Shown: positions 8,770 to 17,130, counted from the first letter of the stretch. The stretch: 64,000 nucleotides of DNA from Natrinema amylolyticum (GCF_020515625.1 NZ_JAIWPJ010000001.1:372001-436000); one strand, 5' to 3'. Notes: generated by a model not told the origin, from the letters alone. Made by a program: numbers and translations.

Positions 8770-9129
8770 TCAGTAGGGCCGCGGATCGTCCGGGTCCGAC
8801 GCCGACGCGGACTCGGTTTCGTCGTCGAGGAACGCGCGTGCGAACAGGTCGACGTGCAGTGCCAGCACTGCATCGGGCTCGAGGCCGAACGCCTCGCCCT
8901 GTCGCTCGAGATACGCCTCGAGAGCGTCGGTCGGCTCGTGATGGATCTCGCCGTCGGCGGCGTCGACCGCGAACTCGACCTCGTTCGCGCCCGAGACGAG
9001 GTGTTCGATCTCGAGGAGGGCCTGCTCGGCCTTCGTCTCCAACGCGTCTTCCTCGTCCATGAGTCGGTCGTCGCCCCACGCCGTCGCGGCCTCGCGAAAC
9101 CGGTCGCTGACGGAAATCGTGAGGGTCAC
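8770..9129 (-). CDS. Conserved acidic hypothetical protein, GTG start
   Basis: This 119-residue soluble protein begins TLTISVSDRFREAATAWGDDRLMDEEDALETK and is mainly helical and acidic, ending in a Ser/Asp/Pro tail. The start is GTG at 9129 and overlaps the stop of the 46-residue zinc-ribbon gene upstream (GTGA), so the two are coupled. There is no transmembrane segment and no recognisable catalytic motif. I do not recognise the family. Confidence 0.65.
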   Translation of the reverse strand: MTLTISVSDRFREAATAWGDDRLMDEEDALETKAEQALLEIEHLVSGANEVEFAVDAADGEIHHEPTDALEAYLERQGEAFGLEPDAVLALHVDLFARAFLDDETESASASDPDDPRPY

Positions 9130-9266
9130 GGAGACATCCCCTCCCCGTCGAACGCCGGTTTCCAGCGCGTGTGCTCCTCGCAGCTAGCACAGGGACGATA
9201 CGCCTCGTCGGGCTCGAGGTGGCCGAACCGATTCAGGCGGCCACACCGGGTGCACTCGTAGTACAT
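9126..9266 (-). CDS. Small zinc-ribbon protein, 46 aa
   Basis: The protein starts MYYECTRCGRLNRFGHLEP and contains two CxxC pairs (CTRC at about residues 5-8 and CASC at about 30-33) separated by about 21 residues, a rubredoxin/zinc-ribbon arrangement. Such minimal zinc ribbons are frequent in haloarchaea. Its stop overlaps the GTG start of the following 119-residue gene, which supports both as real and co-translated. Function unknown; a protein- or nucleic-acid-binding adaptor is a guess. Confidence 0.65.
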   Translation of the reverse strand: MYYECTRCGRLNRFGHLEPDEAYRPCASCEEHTRWKPAFDGEGMSP

Positions 9267-9321
9267 CGTGTCTCGAAACGTGTCTCGGGTATCGAACGGA
9301 ACGCCGGGCAGACGCGGGCCG

Positions 9322-9579
9322 TTACTCGGGGGGCCACTCCTCGGGCGCCGGTTCGGGTTCGCCGAGGGCCCCGAAGGCGGCGATCACGACGCCGAGGAAG
9401 ATCGCCAGGACGATCAGTCCCATCAGCCCACCGAGACCGTGCCGTCCGACCCAGTCGCCGCCCGCGACGCTCCCCATCGCGTTGACGATCTGGAGGCCGA
9501 CCAGGACGGTCCAGCCGGCGGCGATCAGGAAGCCGAACGCGAGCAGCGGGTTGTGGTCGATCGCAGTACGGATCCCCAT
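9322..9579 (-). CDS. Small membrane protein, 85 aa
   Basis: Two hydrophobic helices are visible, LLAFGFLIAAGWTVLVGLQIV and GLMGLIVLAIFLGVVIAAFGA, joined by a short glycine-rich loop (GDWVGRHGLGG), with an acidic Pro/Glu C-terminus. I chose the start at 9579 (MGIRTAIDH); an in-frame start at 9606 would add nine residues. The gene is followed 55 nt later by the zinc-ribbon gene on the same strand. Family not recognised. Confidence 0.6.
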   Translation of the reverse strand: MGIRTAIDHNPLLAFGFLIAAGWTVLVGLQIVNAMGSVAGGDWVGRHGLGGLMGLIVLAIFLGVVIAAFGALGEPEPAPEEWPPE

Positions 9580-9677
9580 GTGCGTGCCAACAACACGCAG
9601 TGTCAAATGACTTCCCGGACCGTTCTCCTGCGCTGACTCTCACGAACGCGGAGACGACGGGACCGACCACCCGACGG

Positions 9678-10490
9678 CTACGACTCCGCCTTAAGTTCCC
9701 ACTCCGCTTTCTCGGCCGCCGTCTCGAGCGGCACGAACTCCCAGTCGGCCGCCTCGGCGATCGGTTCGTCCGCGCCCGCGATGCCGACGACGACCATCCG
9801 ATCGGCGTGAAACATCGAATTCCGGTCGATTTCGGCGAGTCGCTCACCGGGACCCGTCCCCGACCCGTTGAAGAAGTCAGCGTCGATCCCGCGCTCTCGC
9901 TGGAACTTCTGGACGACGTGGGCGGGGACGTCGCCGACGATTCCGATCCAGTCGGCCCATCCTCCGGCGTCGCCGAAGACGCGCCGCGGGCGCTCGAGGC
10001 GGCGCACGGCCCCGTAGGTGAGCGCCATCGTCATGTCGTCGGTTCCGCCGCCGTGTGGGCCGGACGCCGCGGGCGACTCGGAATCCGATCGAGCGCCCAT
10101 CGGCCGCGGCGTCTCCGGCGACCCGGTTCCGGCGGACGGCTCGCCGGCTGGGTCGCTGGCGGTTCCACCAGTATCGCCGCCTCGCGCCGGAATGCCGGCC
10201 GGGGTTTTCTCGCCCGTTTCGGGAACGTGCGGCGCGGGAGCGCGGGCGGGACTCGAGCCGTCGCCCGCCGCATCGGCGTCGTCGGCCGCGATCTCGGTCT
10301 CGGAACCGCCGTTTGCCCCCTCTCCCGTTCGGTCTCGGCCGCCGGCGGAGGCGAACCCCGACGGCGGCGACTCGGATCCCGTCTCGGAACCGCCGCGGGC
10401 GTCGTCGCGCCAGACTGGATCGCCGACGGTCCCCTCGTCCTCCTCGTCGGCGTCGGTCTTGAACTCGTCCAGATCGATTCGGTCCGTCAT
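9678..10490 (-). CDS. Haloarchaeal conserved protein with long disordered N-terminus
   Basis: In this 270-residue protein, residues 1-150 are Gly/Ser/Asp/Pro-rich low complexity. The C-terminal 120 residues are ordered: MTMALTYGAVRRLERP, GWADWIGIVGDVPAHVVQKFQRE, FHADRMVVVGIAGADEP. This looks like a conserved haloarchaeal domain of unknown function (I believe the group called DUF7124, unverified). Its ATG overlaps the stop of a 33-codon reading frame upstream (ATGA), which itself sits behind a TATA-like element. Confidence 0.65.
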   Translation of the reverse strand: MTDRIDLDEFKTDADEEDEGTVGDPVWRDDARGGSETGSESPPSGFASAGGRDRTGEGANGGSETEIAADDADAAGDGSSPARAPAPHVPETGEKTPAGIPARGGDTGGTASDPAGEPSAGTGSPETPRPMGARSDSESPAASGPHGGGTDDMTMALTYGAVRRLERPRRVFGDAGGWADWIGIVGDVPAHVVQKFQRERGIDADFFNGSGTGPGERLAEIDRNSMFHADRMVVVGIAGADEPIAEAADWEFVPLETAAEKAEWELKAES

Positions 10491-10588
10491 CGCGGGTCAC
10501 CTCCGCGGTACTCTCGAGACGACCCGGATCGCGATCGGAGCGCCGGGCGGTCGCCCCGACGGAAGCGCGCCGGTTCCTCGCGTGCCAT
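10487..10588 (-). CDS. Possible 33-aa leader peptide gene, ATGA-coupled
   Basis: The reading frame MAREEPARFRRGDRPALRSR... ends in a TGA that overlaps the ATG of the next gene. A TATA-like CTTTAAC (seen on the opposite strand) is centred about 30 nt upstream, so a leaderless transcript would begin close to this ATG. That arrangement would make it the first cistron. The composition is Arg-rich, unlike most haloarchaeal proteins, so it may act as a translated leader and not as a stable protein. Confidence 0.35.
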   Translation of the reverse strand: MAREEPARFRRGDRPALRSRSGSSREYRGGDPR

Positions 10589-10806
10589 TGACAACCACGT
10601 ACGGCGCGGGCGACCTTTAACGGTTTCCCGAAATCGTCTCTCTGCGGAAAATATCCCGGTTTGATACCAACAACAGCGGCAAACATGCCGGAAAAGACGT
10701 CGTTTCACCGTGCGCAGCGTCCGCTACCGACAAATTCACATAACAGAGCCAGAATAGCTCGATTTCCTGCAAAAATTGCTTCCCCTTCCGTGCGAATCCA
10801 TCTCGT

Positions 10807-11205
10807 ATGCGGATGGAACTCAGGGTCTGTAAACAGTGCTACGAGGGGACGCACGGAAACGACCGGAAGACGGCGATCACGAGGGACATGGTCGCGTGTG
10901 CGGAACGCGTCCGCGAGTACAAGGACCTGATCGGGCTCGACTCGCTGTACATCGCGAAAGTCGAGGAGGGCGACGTCGGCGGCGCGGAGGCGTTACCCGC
11001 GATCGTCGCGCGGATCGAGAACGAGCAGGTGACCCTCGCGGACACGCAACTCGTGATGGAAGACGGGGACGGAAACCTGCTCGTCTACCCCGAGCCCGAG
11101 GACGTGCTCGAGGTGCTGACGCGGAACATCGACCAGATCAGCGACCAGACGCGCCAGGACGTGACCGTCGAACTCTCGGCGGAAGGGACGGAACTGCTCA
11201 CGTAA
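10807..11205 (+). CDS. Hypothetical protein with N-terminal Cys pair
   Basis: The 132-residue protein starts MRMELRVCKQCYEG, a single CxxC near the N-terminus, followed by helical acidic sequence and a C-terminal beta-type stretch. Starts at 10807 and 10813 are both possible. An A-rich element (GCAAAAATTGC, about 10769-10779) lies about 30 nt upstream, within an AT-rich gap, consistent with a leaderless start. I do not recognise the family. Confidence 0.6.
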   Translation: MRMELRVCKQCYEGTHGNDRKTAITRDMVACAERVREYKDLIGLDSLYIAKVEEGDVGGAEALPAIVARIENEQVTLADTQLVMEDGDGNLLVYPEPEDVLEVLTRNIDQISDQTRQDVTVELSAEGTELLT

Positions 11206-11258
11206 CGGGTCGGCACCGAAACCGCTCCGGTCGCTGCTCGCGATCGGAGAGGACCGCC

Positions 11259-11267
11259 TATATTTTT
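11259..11267 (+). promoter_or_regulatory. TATA box of the alcohol dehydrogenase gene
   Basis: TATATTTTT is centred about 28 nt before the ATG at 11292, in an AT-rich stretch, the spacing expected for a leaderless or near-leaderless haloarchaeal transcript. Confidence 0.6.
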
Positions 11268-11291
11268 GTACCTACCATTTAATCATCAACT

Positions 11292-12353
11292 ATGCGAGCC
11301 GCCGTACTCGAAGAACATGGGGAACCGCTCTCAGTCGAAGACGTCGACTACCCGGAGCCGAAACCGGACCAGGTCATCGTCGAGACTGAAGCGTGTGGCA
11401 TCTGTCGCAGCGACTGGCACGCCTGGCAGGGCGACTGGAGCTGGATCGGCGCGGGGGTCCCGGAAGGGCAGATTCTCGGCCACGAGCCCGCGGGCGTCGT
11501 TTCGGCGGTCGGCGACGACGTCGAGACGCTCGAGGAGGGCGACCGCGTGGCGGTGCCGTTCCATCTCGGTGACGGGAGCTGTTCTCACTGCCGCGAGGGG
11601 CGAGCGAACAACTGCGAGACGGTCATCCCGCTCGGCCTCTCGGAGTTCGCACCGGGCGCGTTCGCGGAGGCCTTCCCCGTCCGCGAGGCGGACTTCAACT
11701 GCGTGAAGCTCCCCGACGAAGTCGACTTCGCCGAGATGGCCGGGCTTGGCTGTCGGTTCATGACGGCCTACCACGCGCTGGCCGACCGCGCGAACCTCCG
11801 CCCCGGCGACTGGGTCGCCGTCCACGGCTGCGGCGGCGTCGGGCTCTCGGCGATCCACATCGCGGACGCGCTGGGTGCCCATCCGATCGCGATCGACCTC
11901 GTCGACGACAAACTCGAGCGCGCCGAGGAACTCGGTGCCCGCGAGACGGTCAACGTGACTGAGGTCGACAGTTCGGCTCAGGCGGTTCAAGAGATCACCG
12001 ACGGCGGTGCCGACGTCTCCATCGATGCGTTGGGCGTCGCCGATACCTGCCAGAACTCGGTCAACAGCCTCGGCACGCGGGGCAGCCACGTCCAGGTCGG
12101 GCTGACGACCGGCGAGGAAGAGGGGCAGATCGAACTCCCCGTCGACGTCATGACGATGCAGGAGATCGACTTCCACGGCTCCTTCGGTATGCCGCTGGTC
12201 CGCTACGAGGAACTGTTCAACCTGATCGCACAGGGCACGCTCGAGCCGAGCAAGATCATCGGCGAGACCCTCTCGCTCGAGGAGGCACCGGAGACGCTCG
12301 CCTCGATGGACGACTACGAGACCGTCGGCATCCCGGTCATTACGGAGTTCTGA
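11292..12353 (+). CDS. Zinc-dependent alcohol dehydrogenase family protein
   Basis: This 353-residue medium-chain dehydrogenase/reductase would oxidise an alcohol with NAD(P). The catalytic zinc site is CGICRSDWH at about residue 36 plus GHEPAG at about 64. The nucleotide-binding motif is VHGCGGVGLSAI at about 178. The structural-zinc loop reads CSHCREGRANNC, which has three of the usual four cysteines, with Asp in place of the first. The substrate cannot be told from sequence. The gene stands alone behind its own TATA box. Confidence 0.85.
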   Translation: MRAAVLEEHGEPLSVEDVDYPEPKPDQVIVETEACGICRSDWHAWQGDWSWIGAGVPEGQILGHEPAGVVSAVGDDVETLEEGDRVAVPFHLGDGSCSHCREGRANNCETVIPLGLSEFAPGAFAEAFPVREADFNCVKLPDEVDFAEMAGLGCRFMTAYHALADRANLRPGDWVAVHGCGGVGLSAIHIADALGAHPIAIDLVDDKLERAEELGARETVNVTEVDSSAQAVQEITDGGADVSIDALGVADTCQNSVNSLGTRGSHVQVGLTTGEEEGQIELPVDVMTMQEIDFHGSFGMPLVRYEELFNLIAQGTLEPSKIIGETLSLEEAPETLASMDDYETVGIPVITEF

Positions 12354-12785
12354 ACTGAACCCGCGGCGACGACCGAACGACGGCGGTCGCTCGCCGAATC
12401 ACCGCTGCGGACATCGAAACCCGCGAGCCACCGCAGACATCGAAACCCGCGGGCCGCCGCTGTTCGGTATCGGTGTCGTGAAACCCGGGCGGGGCGGGAG
12501 CCGCCCTGGGCGTGAGAGACATGAGCGTACTCGAGGCGGGGGCGAGTCCACGTCGAGCGATCCGGGCATGAACGCACGCAATCGGCTGGTCAGCGCATCG
12601 AGTGGGCCGAGCGCGTACCCGGCGGGGCCTTTCCTCCCCGCGGGTTGGCCAATGCAAGCCCCAAGTATTGTTATGCGGCCGTTTGGGCACCGGTAGCGAC
12701 TCCGAACCGTCGACAGGGCCCGTCTACTCCGCCCGTAGCCCCGCGCTATGGCGGGTGATCGGTACGACTCGCGCCGAATCGGTTC
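12354..12785. other. 432-bp intergenic region with a tandem repeat
   Basis: This gap separates the alcohol dehydrogenase and glutaredoxin-like genes, which converge. It holds a 2 x 26-bp tandem duplication (12407-12458) and a short hairpin GCGGGG/CCCCGC (12622-12641). An AT-richer patch lies around 12662-12677. I see no convincing gene: the possible reading frames are Arg/Pro-rich and unlike haloarchaeal proteins. Confidence 0.5.
12407..12458. repeat. Tandem duplication, 2 x 26 bp
   Basis: Two adjacent 26-bp units begin GCGGACATCGAAACCCGCG and GCAGACATCGAAACCCGCG and differ at only a few positions. They lie in the 3' gap after the alcohol dehydrogenase gene. No function is evident. Confidence 0.75.
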
Positions 12786-13031
12786 TCAGGCGAGCGTCCG
12801 GTCGACGTACTCGAGAATGTTTTCGGACTCCGCCATCGTCACGCCGCGCTCGTCGTCGACGAGCACGGGGACGGCCCGCTGTCCCGATACTCGCTTGACC
12901 TCGTCCCGGCCCGAGTGGAGCGCCGGGACCTCCTCGCGTTCATACTCGATGTCTTCCGCGTCGAGGCGCTCGGTGACGGCCTCGCAGTACGGGCAGCCCT
13001 CGAGAACGTACATCGTGATGTCGGTCGCCAT
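12786..13031 (-). CDS. Glutaredoxin/GST N-terminal-like thioredoxin-fold protein
   Basis: This 81-residue protein begins MATDITMYVLEGCPYCEAV. The CPYC redox motif is at residues 13-16, the cis-proline motif is RAVPVLVDD, and the C-terminal helix is MAESENILEYVDRTLA. It would act in thiol-disulfide exchange in the cytoplasm. Haloarchaea use gamma-glutamylcysteine instead of glutathione, so the thiol partner is uncertain. It is divergent from the oxidoreductase that starts at 13169. Confidence 0.85.
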   Translation of the reverse strand: MATDITMYVLEGCPYCEAVTERLDAEDIEYEREEVPALHSGRDEVKRVSGQRAVPVLVDDERGVTMAESENILEYVDRTLA

Positions 13032-13168
13032 ACCGTCACTTCCCGGTGCAGACGGAAAGCGCTAGCGGCGCTGGGGACGGCGCGCTGGACCCGATGGCGG
13101 GACGATCGACCGGGCGCCTTGCCTGCGACGCCGCCAGAGGGATGACGCTGGCGAGCGTTCGGGCCCGT

Positions 13169-14206
13169 ATGAGCGACGGCGCTTCGCAACGCCCGATTCG
13201 GCTCGGTATCGTCGGCCTCGGTTACATCGGAACGACCGTCGGCGGCCAACTCCACCGCCACCCGGACGCGACCGTCCGGGCGGTCTGCGATCTCGACGCG
13301 GACCGACTCGCACAGGTCGGCCGGGAGTTCGACGTTCCCGACGACCGTCGGTACGCCGAGTACTCGGCGATGCTCGCGGACGGCTCTCTCGACGCGGTCC
13401 TGATCGGTACCCCCCACACGCTCCACTACGAGCAGGTCGTCGCCGCCCTCGAGCGGGACTGCCACGTCTACTGCGACAAGCCGCTGACGACCGACCTCGA
13501 GCGGGCGCGCGACCTCGCGGAGCGGGCCGAGCGGAGCGACCGGACCGTGATGGTCGGCTACCAGCGCCACCTCCAGTCGGCGTTTCGAACCGCCCGCGAG
13601 CGGTTCGTCGACCGCGAACCGACGTGGCTGACCGCCTCGATCACGCAGGACTGGATCGACGACTCGCGAGGGACCTGGCGGCTCGATCCCGACCTGTCGG
13701 GCGGCGGCTTCCTCTACGATACTGGGAGTCACGTCCTCGACGGCGTGCTCTGGACGACCGGCCTCGAGCCCGAGTCCGTCGCCGCGAGCATGGACTTCTA
13801 CGACGACGAGCGGCGCGTCGATCGACGCGCCCACCTCGACATCGAGTTCGCGAACGGCGCGAGCGGGACGGTCTCCGTCCACGGCGACGCGCCGTCGGTT
13901 CGCGAGCATATCCACCTCTGGGACGACGAGGGGGCGGTCTACCTCGAGGGAACGCAGTGGGGGTCGCGAACCGTCCGCGAGATCGATGCCGACGCCGGGG
14001 AGTACGCCCCCTACGTCGACCCCCGCGGCGAACAGTCCCGCGCCGACGCCTTCCTCGAGAGCATCAGGGAGGGCAGCGAGCCGCCGGCGACGGTCCGAGA
14101 CGCGCTCCGGGTAACGGCGCTGACCGAGGCGGCCTACGAGTCGGCGAGGACGGGAGACCGGATCGCCATCGATCTCTTGGAGGGCACCCTCGAGGGAGAG
14201 GATTGA
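13169..14206 (+). CDS. Gfo/Idh/MocA-family NAD(P)-dependent oxidoreductase
   Basis: In this 345-residue protein the N-terminal Rossmann motif is LGIVGLGYIGTTVGG. The family's EKP motif appears as CDKPLTT at about residue 102, with Asp for Glu. The C-terminal substrate domain includes GGGFLYDTGSHVLD, the usual GG...D..xH catalytic segment. Members act on sugars, inositols or biliverdin-type substrates; the substrate here is unknown. I chose MSDGASQ at 13169 over an upstream in-frame start because the Rossmann strand begins just after it. Confidence 0.85.
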   Translation: MSDGASQRPIRLGIVGLGYIGTTVGGQLHRHPDATVRAVCDLDADRLAQVGREFDVPDDRRYAEYSAMLADGSLDAVLIGTPHTLHYEQVVAALERDCHVYCDKPLTTDLERARDLAERAERSDRTVMVGYQRHLQSAFRTARERFVDREPTWLTASITQDWIDDSRGTWRLDPDLSGGGFLYDTGSHVLDGVLWTTGLEPESVAASMDFYDDERRVDRRAHLDIEFANGASGTVSVHGDAPSVREHIHLWDDEGAVYLEGTQWGSRTVREIDADAGEYAPYVDPRGEQSRADAFLESIREGSEPPATVRDALRVTALTEAAYESARTGDRIAIDLLEGTLEGED

Positions 14207-14561
14207 TAGCGAGGATCGGGCGCCGGTCGGGCGCCGGTTGGGCGCCAATTCATCGGTCACCGCCGAGTAGCGAGACCCCGGGAAACCCCGAGAAACGCCT
14301 CTCGGTAATCGTCTCATTTCATCGAGAAAGACGGTTTTTCGACGGGCGAATCGGTTCGCGAATCGCTGTCATCTATCCCGATCCTGTCCGGCGATTATGT
14401 GGTTATTACTCGCGTTCAGCCCGGCTCGAACGACGGCGAGCGTCGGGCGGGTCCGCCCGGGCCTGCGTCGCCGACTACTACCCGGGTAAGAACGTGATAG
14501 TCAGCCGGCCCTTTCGGTTACAAGCCGGATAACTACAACCGGTGACGGCTATCGAACGGGT
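14207..14561. other. 355-bp intergenic region
   Basis: This gap between the oxidoreductase and zinc-ribbon genes contains a moderately AT-rich stretch at about 14300-14410 and GGATAACTA near 14528, which could act as a TATA element for the downstream gene. No reading frame or RNA structure convinced me. Confidence 0.45.
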
Positions 14562-14777
14562 ATGATCACCTGCACTAACTGCGAGACCGCTCAGTTCCTG
14601 CAGATAACGCAGAGCCGCGTCTACTTCGAGGACGGGGAGATGATCAACGAGATCTCCGAGACCTACGAGTGTACCCTCTGCGGCGGGACCGGCCAGTACG
14701 TCTACGACGACGATAGCGACGAGGAGACCGTCACCGGCGACGTCGAACACACGACCGAACGCCCGAAGTACGCCTGA
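14562..14777 (+). CDS. Small zinc-ribbon protein, 71 aa
   Basis: The protein has CTNC at residues 4-7 and CTLCGGTG at about 37-44, a two-knuckle zinc ribbon in which the second pair resembles half of a DnaJ-type CxxCxGxG repeat. The C-terminus is acidic. It converges with gvpM, with a GC-rich hairpin between the two. Such proteins are common in haloarchaea, mostly uncharacterised. Confidence 0.75.
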   Translation: MITCTNCETAQFLQITQSRVYFEDGEMINEISETYECTLCGGTGQYVYDDDSDEETVTGDVEHTTERPKYA

Positions 14778-14783
14778 TCGGCG

Positions 14784-14799
14784 GCCCCCGTATGGGGGC
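14784..14799. terminator. GC hairpin between convergent zinc-ribbon and gvpM genes
   Basis: The perfect 6-bp stem GCCCCC/GGGGGC with the four-base loop GTAT lies 7 nt after the zinc-ribbon stop and 90 nt after the gvpM stop on the other strand. It could mark or stabilise 3' ends. It has no following T-run, so its role in termination is uncertain. Confidence 0.4.
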
Positions 14800-14888
14800 G
14801 CAGTCGATAGCGGTCGCTGTACAGCCTCGGTTCCCGGAGCGCGTCTCGTTTCTCGGCCTTGCTCTCTCCTCGAGCGCGAATCGCGCCG

Positions 14889-15212
14889 TCACTCCTCCGT
14901 TTCCTCCCGATCCGGTCGGTCCTCGTGCGAACTGCCGACGCCGATTTCGCTCAGTTCCGCGGGCTCCGAGTCCGGTTCGGAGTCGTGGTACAGGCGGCGT
15001 CCGGCGGCCGCCTTCCGGCGGTGGGCGTCCCACTCTTCGAAGAGGCCGTACTCGTTCATCGTTTCCATCCCGGCGATCGCCGCCGTGAGCTTGATACCCA
15101 CCAACGGGATGTCCGCGACCGAGACGATCACGTCCGCGCGCAGGACCGCGCCGTCCCTGAGCAACACGTCGAGGACGTCGACGAGCCCCTCGTCGTCCTT
15201 TCGCGGCCTCAT
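14889..15212 (-). CDS. gvpM: Gas vesicle protein GvpM
   Basis: This 107-residue member of the GvpA/J/M family is an accessory protein needed for early vesicle assembly. The core GLVDVLDVLLRDGAVLRADVIVSVADIPLVGIKLTAAIAGMETM (residues 9-52) aligns with the GvpA fold. The tail is hydrophilic and acidic, ending DREETEE. Its ATG overlaps the gvpL stop (ATGA). It is the last gene of the leftward gvpFGHIJKLM operon. Confidence 0.9.
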   Translation of the reverse strand: MRPRKDDEGLVDVLDVLLRDGAVLRADVIVSVADIPLVGIKLTAAIAGMETMNEYGLFEEWDAHRRKAAAGRRLYHDSEPDSEPAELSEIGVGSSHEDRPDREETEE

Positions 15213-16159
15213 GGTCGTGGGTTCGCGTGATCGGTCGCTGATTCGTTTCCGTCGCCGTCACCGCCCAGCTCCGGCGCGAAGGTGTACGGCGGCCACGGGC
15301 CGGTGAACCTGACCTCGAGCCCCTCGTTCGCCGCCACGTCGTCGAGGATCGACCCGATCGCCTCCTCGTCGTCCTCGTGAGCCAACAGCGTGAGCCGGCA
15401 GAGGGTCTCGCCGTCGTCGGTCTCTGCGTCGTCGCTCGAGTCCGAACCGCCCGCCACGTCGTCGGAGAGTTTCGCGCTCGGCGATCGCTCGAGGGCGTGG
15501 ACTTCCCGCGCTTCGGCGGCCAGTCGCTCCTCAAGGTCGGCGGTGAGCGACTCTCGGCGGGCGGCCCGGAGCTCCCGCAGTCGCTGGTCGAATCGCTTCT
15601 CGAGTAGGAAGGCCGTCCCCTCCCCGGAGTCGTCGATCTGCTCGTCGAGTTCGCGCAGCCGCTCGTCGCGCTCGATCAGCGCCTCGTCGCTGATCGGGTC
15701 GACCTCGACGACCTCGACGCGGTACTCCCAGTGGTCGGCGAGTCCGGAGAGGGCCCGCTCGAGGGTGTCGGATTCCTCGCGGAGCCACTCGCGGACGCCG
15801 TCGTCGTCGCCCCGGAGGATCGTGTCGAACTGGAACGGGATCGGCGTCCCGAAGGCCTGGCCCGCCTCGTCGACGACCGTCTGGTGGCGGACGAGCCAGC
15901 GCCTGATCTGGGCGAGATCCGCCGAGTCGTAGATGCCGTCGCAGGCGTGAACGACCGCACCGATGCCGTCCTCGACGACGACCGAGACGGGTTCGCCGTC
16001 GACGCCGGCTATCTCGAGGTCGGCGTCCTCGTCGGCCGGGACGATACAGTAGAGGTACCGCCCCTCGTCGATGTCCGGCGTCTCGCCCGCCTCACCGGTC
16101 GACTGCTCGTCGAGGTCCTCGAGGCGCTCGGCGGGAGCATCTGACTCGTTTTCGCTCAC
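15209..16159 (-). CDS. gvpL: Gas vesicle protein GvpL
   Basis: This 316-residue GvpF/GvpL-family accessory protein is required for vesicle assembly in haloarchaea. The N-terminal domain starts [16 protein letters not shown], and the second domain closes with [16 protein letters not shown], the GPWPPYxF motif shared with GvpF. The middle is helical and charged ([19 protein letters not shown]). An acidic, Ser-rich linker lies at about 238-256. It overlaps gvpK upstream and gvpM downstream by 4 nt each. Confidence 0.92.
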   Translation of the reverse strand: MSENESDAPAERLEDLDEQSTGEAGETPDIDEGRYLYCIVPADEDADLEIAGVDGEPVSVVVEDGIGAVVHACDGIYDSADLAQIRRWLVRHQTVVDEAGQAFGTPIPFQFDTILRGDDDGVREWLREESDTLERALSGLADHWEYRVEVVEVDPISDEALIERDERLRELDEQIDDSGEGTAFLLEKRFDQRLRELRAARRESLTADLEERLAAEAREVHALERSPSAKLSDDVAGGSDSSDDAETDDGETLCRLTLLAHEDDEEAIGSILDDVAANEGLEVRFTGPWPPYTFAPELGGDGDGNESATDHANPRP

Positions 16160-16500
16160 GCGTCCTCACCCCCGAACACGGAGTAGCCCGGCTCGTTCGT
16201 GGCCGTCGGCTCGCCGTGGAGCTGTTCGATCGCGTCGTTGACCAGCCCGTCCAGATCGCCCCGGAGATCGTCGACGCCGTCCTCGATCCCCTCGTCTCGT
16301 TTGAGCCGTTCGATCTCGGCCTCGATCGTCGCGAGCTGATTGCCCAGCCGTTCGATCTCCTCGTCCGAGAGGTTCCCCGACTCCATGCGGCGGACTGCCT
16401 CCCGCTCGAGGGCCTCGATCAGGATCTCGACGACGGCGATGACCAGCGTCATCAGCCCGTCGCGCGCGTCCTCGCCGTCGCCGACGTCGATCGCCGTCAC
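16156..16500 (-). CDS. gvpK: Gas vesicle protein GvpK
   Basis: This 114-residue protein has the GvpK core: [29 protein letters not shown], then [22 protein letters not shown]. It is mostly helical. GvpK is an accessory protein of vesicle assembly in halobacteria. It is coupled by ATGA overlaps to gvpJ before and gvpL after. The length is typical. Confidence 0.92.
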   Translation of the reverse strand: MTAIDVGDGEDARDGLMTLVIAVVEILIEALEREAVRRMESGNLSDEEIERLGNQLATIEAEIERLKRDEGIEDGVDDLRGDLDGLVNDAIEQLHGEPTATNEPGYSVFGGEDA

Positions 16501-17117
16501 GACTCGTCACCCTCCGAGTCCGCCGCTGGCTCTGCTTCCGGCGCGGCCTCGTCCGCCGCGGATTCCTCGTCGCTCGATTCCGTCTCGTCCTCGCTCGAGG
16601 CCGCGTCCGAGTCGCCGCTCGAATCCGCGCTCGACTCCGAGTCGTCGCTGAGCAGGTCGAACCCGCCGCTGGTCGGCCGTTCCGGGTTCGGTCTGGCACC
16701 GAGGCGTTCGCTCACCAGTTCCTCGTCGCCGACGGCCAGCTCGCTCTCGCTCGACTCGCCGCTATCGCCGTCGCTTTCGCCGTCGGTCCGTTCCCCGCCG
16801 TCCGCGTCCTCGTCCGCGGTGGCGTTGACGCCGCGCGTGGGATCGATCACCGGGTTCGGCCGGTCCATCTCCGCGAGTTCGGGCTCGCCGGCCGCCTCGG
16901 CGACGCGGCGCATGTCCGTCCCCTCGGGGAACTCGAGGCCGTACTTGGCCGCCGTCTCGAAGGAGGCAATTGCGGCTCGGACCTGGACGCCAAGCAGTTG
17001 GGTGTCGCCGATCGAGACGGCGATGTCGGCGTTGATGACGATCCCCTTGTCCAGCAGCATCTCGACGACCTCGGCGAGGTCGGCCTTCTGGCGGCTGGGC
17101 TGGAAGTCATCGGGCAT
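16497..17117 (-). CDS. gvpJ: Gas vesicle protein GvpJ with long acidic Ser/Asp tail
   Basis: In this 206-residue protein, residues 10-60 ([20 protein letters not shown]..., [20 protein letters not shown]) are the GvpA-like core. From about residue 100 the chain is Ser, Asp, Glu and Ala low complexity, longer than the usual GvpJ tail. The start at 17117 is set by a full ten-base Shine-Dalgarno sequence three nucleotides upstream. An earlier in-frame start at 17168 would precede that signal and is unlikely. A 77-nt gap separates it from the gvpI-position gene. Confidence 0.9.
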   Translation of the reverse strand: MPDDFQPSRQKADLAEVVEMLLDKGIVINADIAVSIGDTQLLGVQVRAAIASFETAAKYGLEFPEGTDMRRVAEAAGEPELAEMDRPNPVIDPTRGVNATADEDADGGERTDGESDGDSGESSESELAVGDEELVSERLGARPNPERPTSGGFDLLSDDSESSADSSGDSDAASSEDETESSDEESAADEAAPEAEPAADSEGDES

Positions 17118-17120
17118 CGC

Positions 17121-17130
17121 GATCACCTCC
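17121..17130 (-). promoter_or_regulatory. Perfect Shine-Dalgarno sequence of gvpJ
   Basis: Read on the minus strand this is GGAGGTGATC, fully complementary to the archaeal 16S rRNA 3' end, 3 nt before the ATG at 17117. It decides the gvpJ start and marks internal re-initiation within the operon at the only sizeable gap (77 nt). Confidence 0.85.

Noticed and set aside
12340-12690. 116-codon leftward frame in the gap after alcohol dehydrogenase
   Set aside because: It overlaps the 3' end of the dehydrogenase gene, is Arg/Pro/Ala-rich and crosses the tandem duplication. No promoter or ribosome site supports it.
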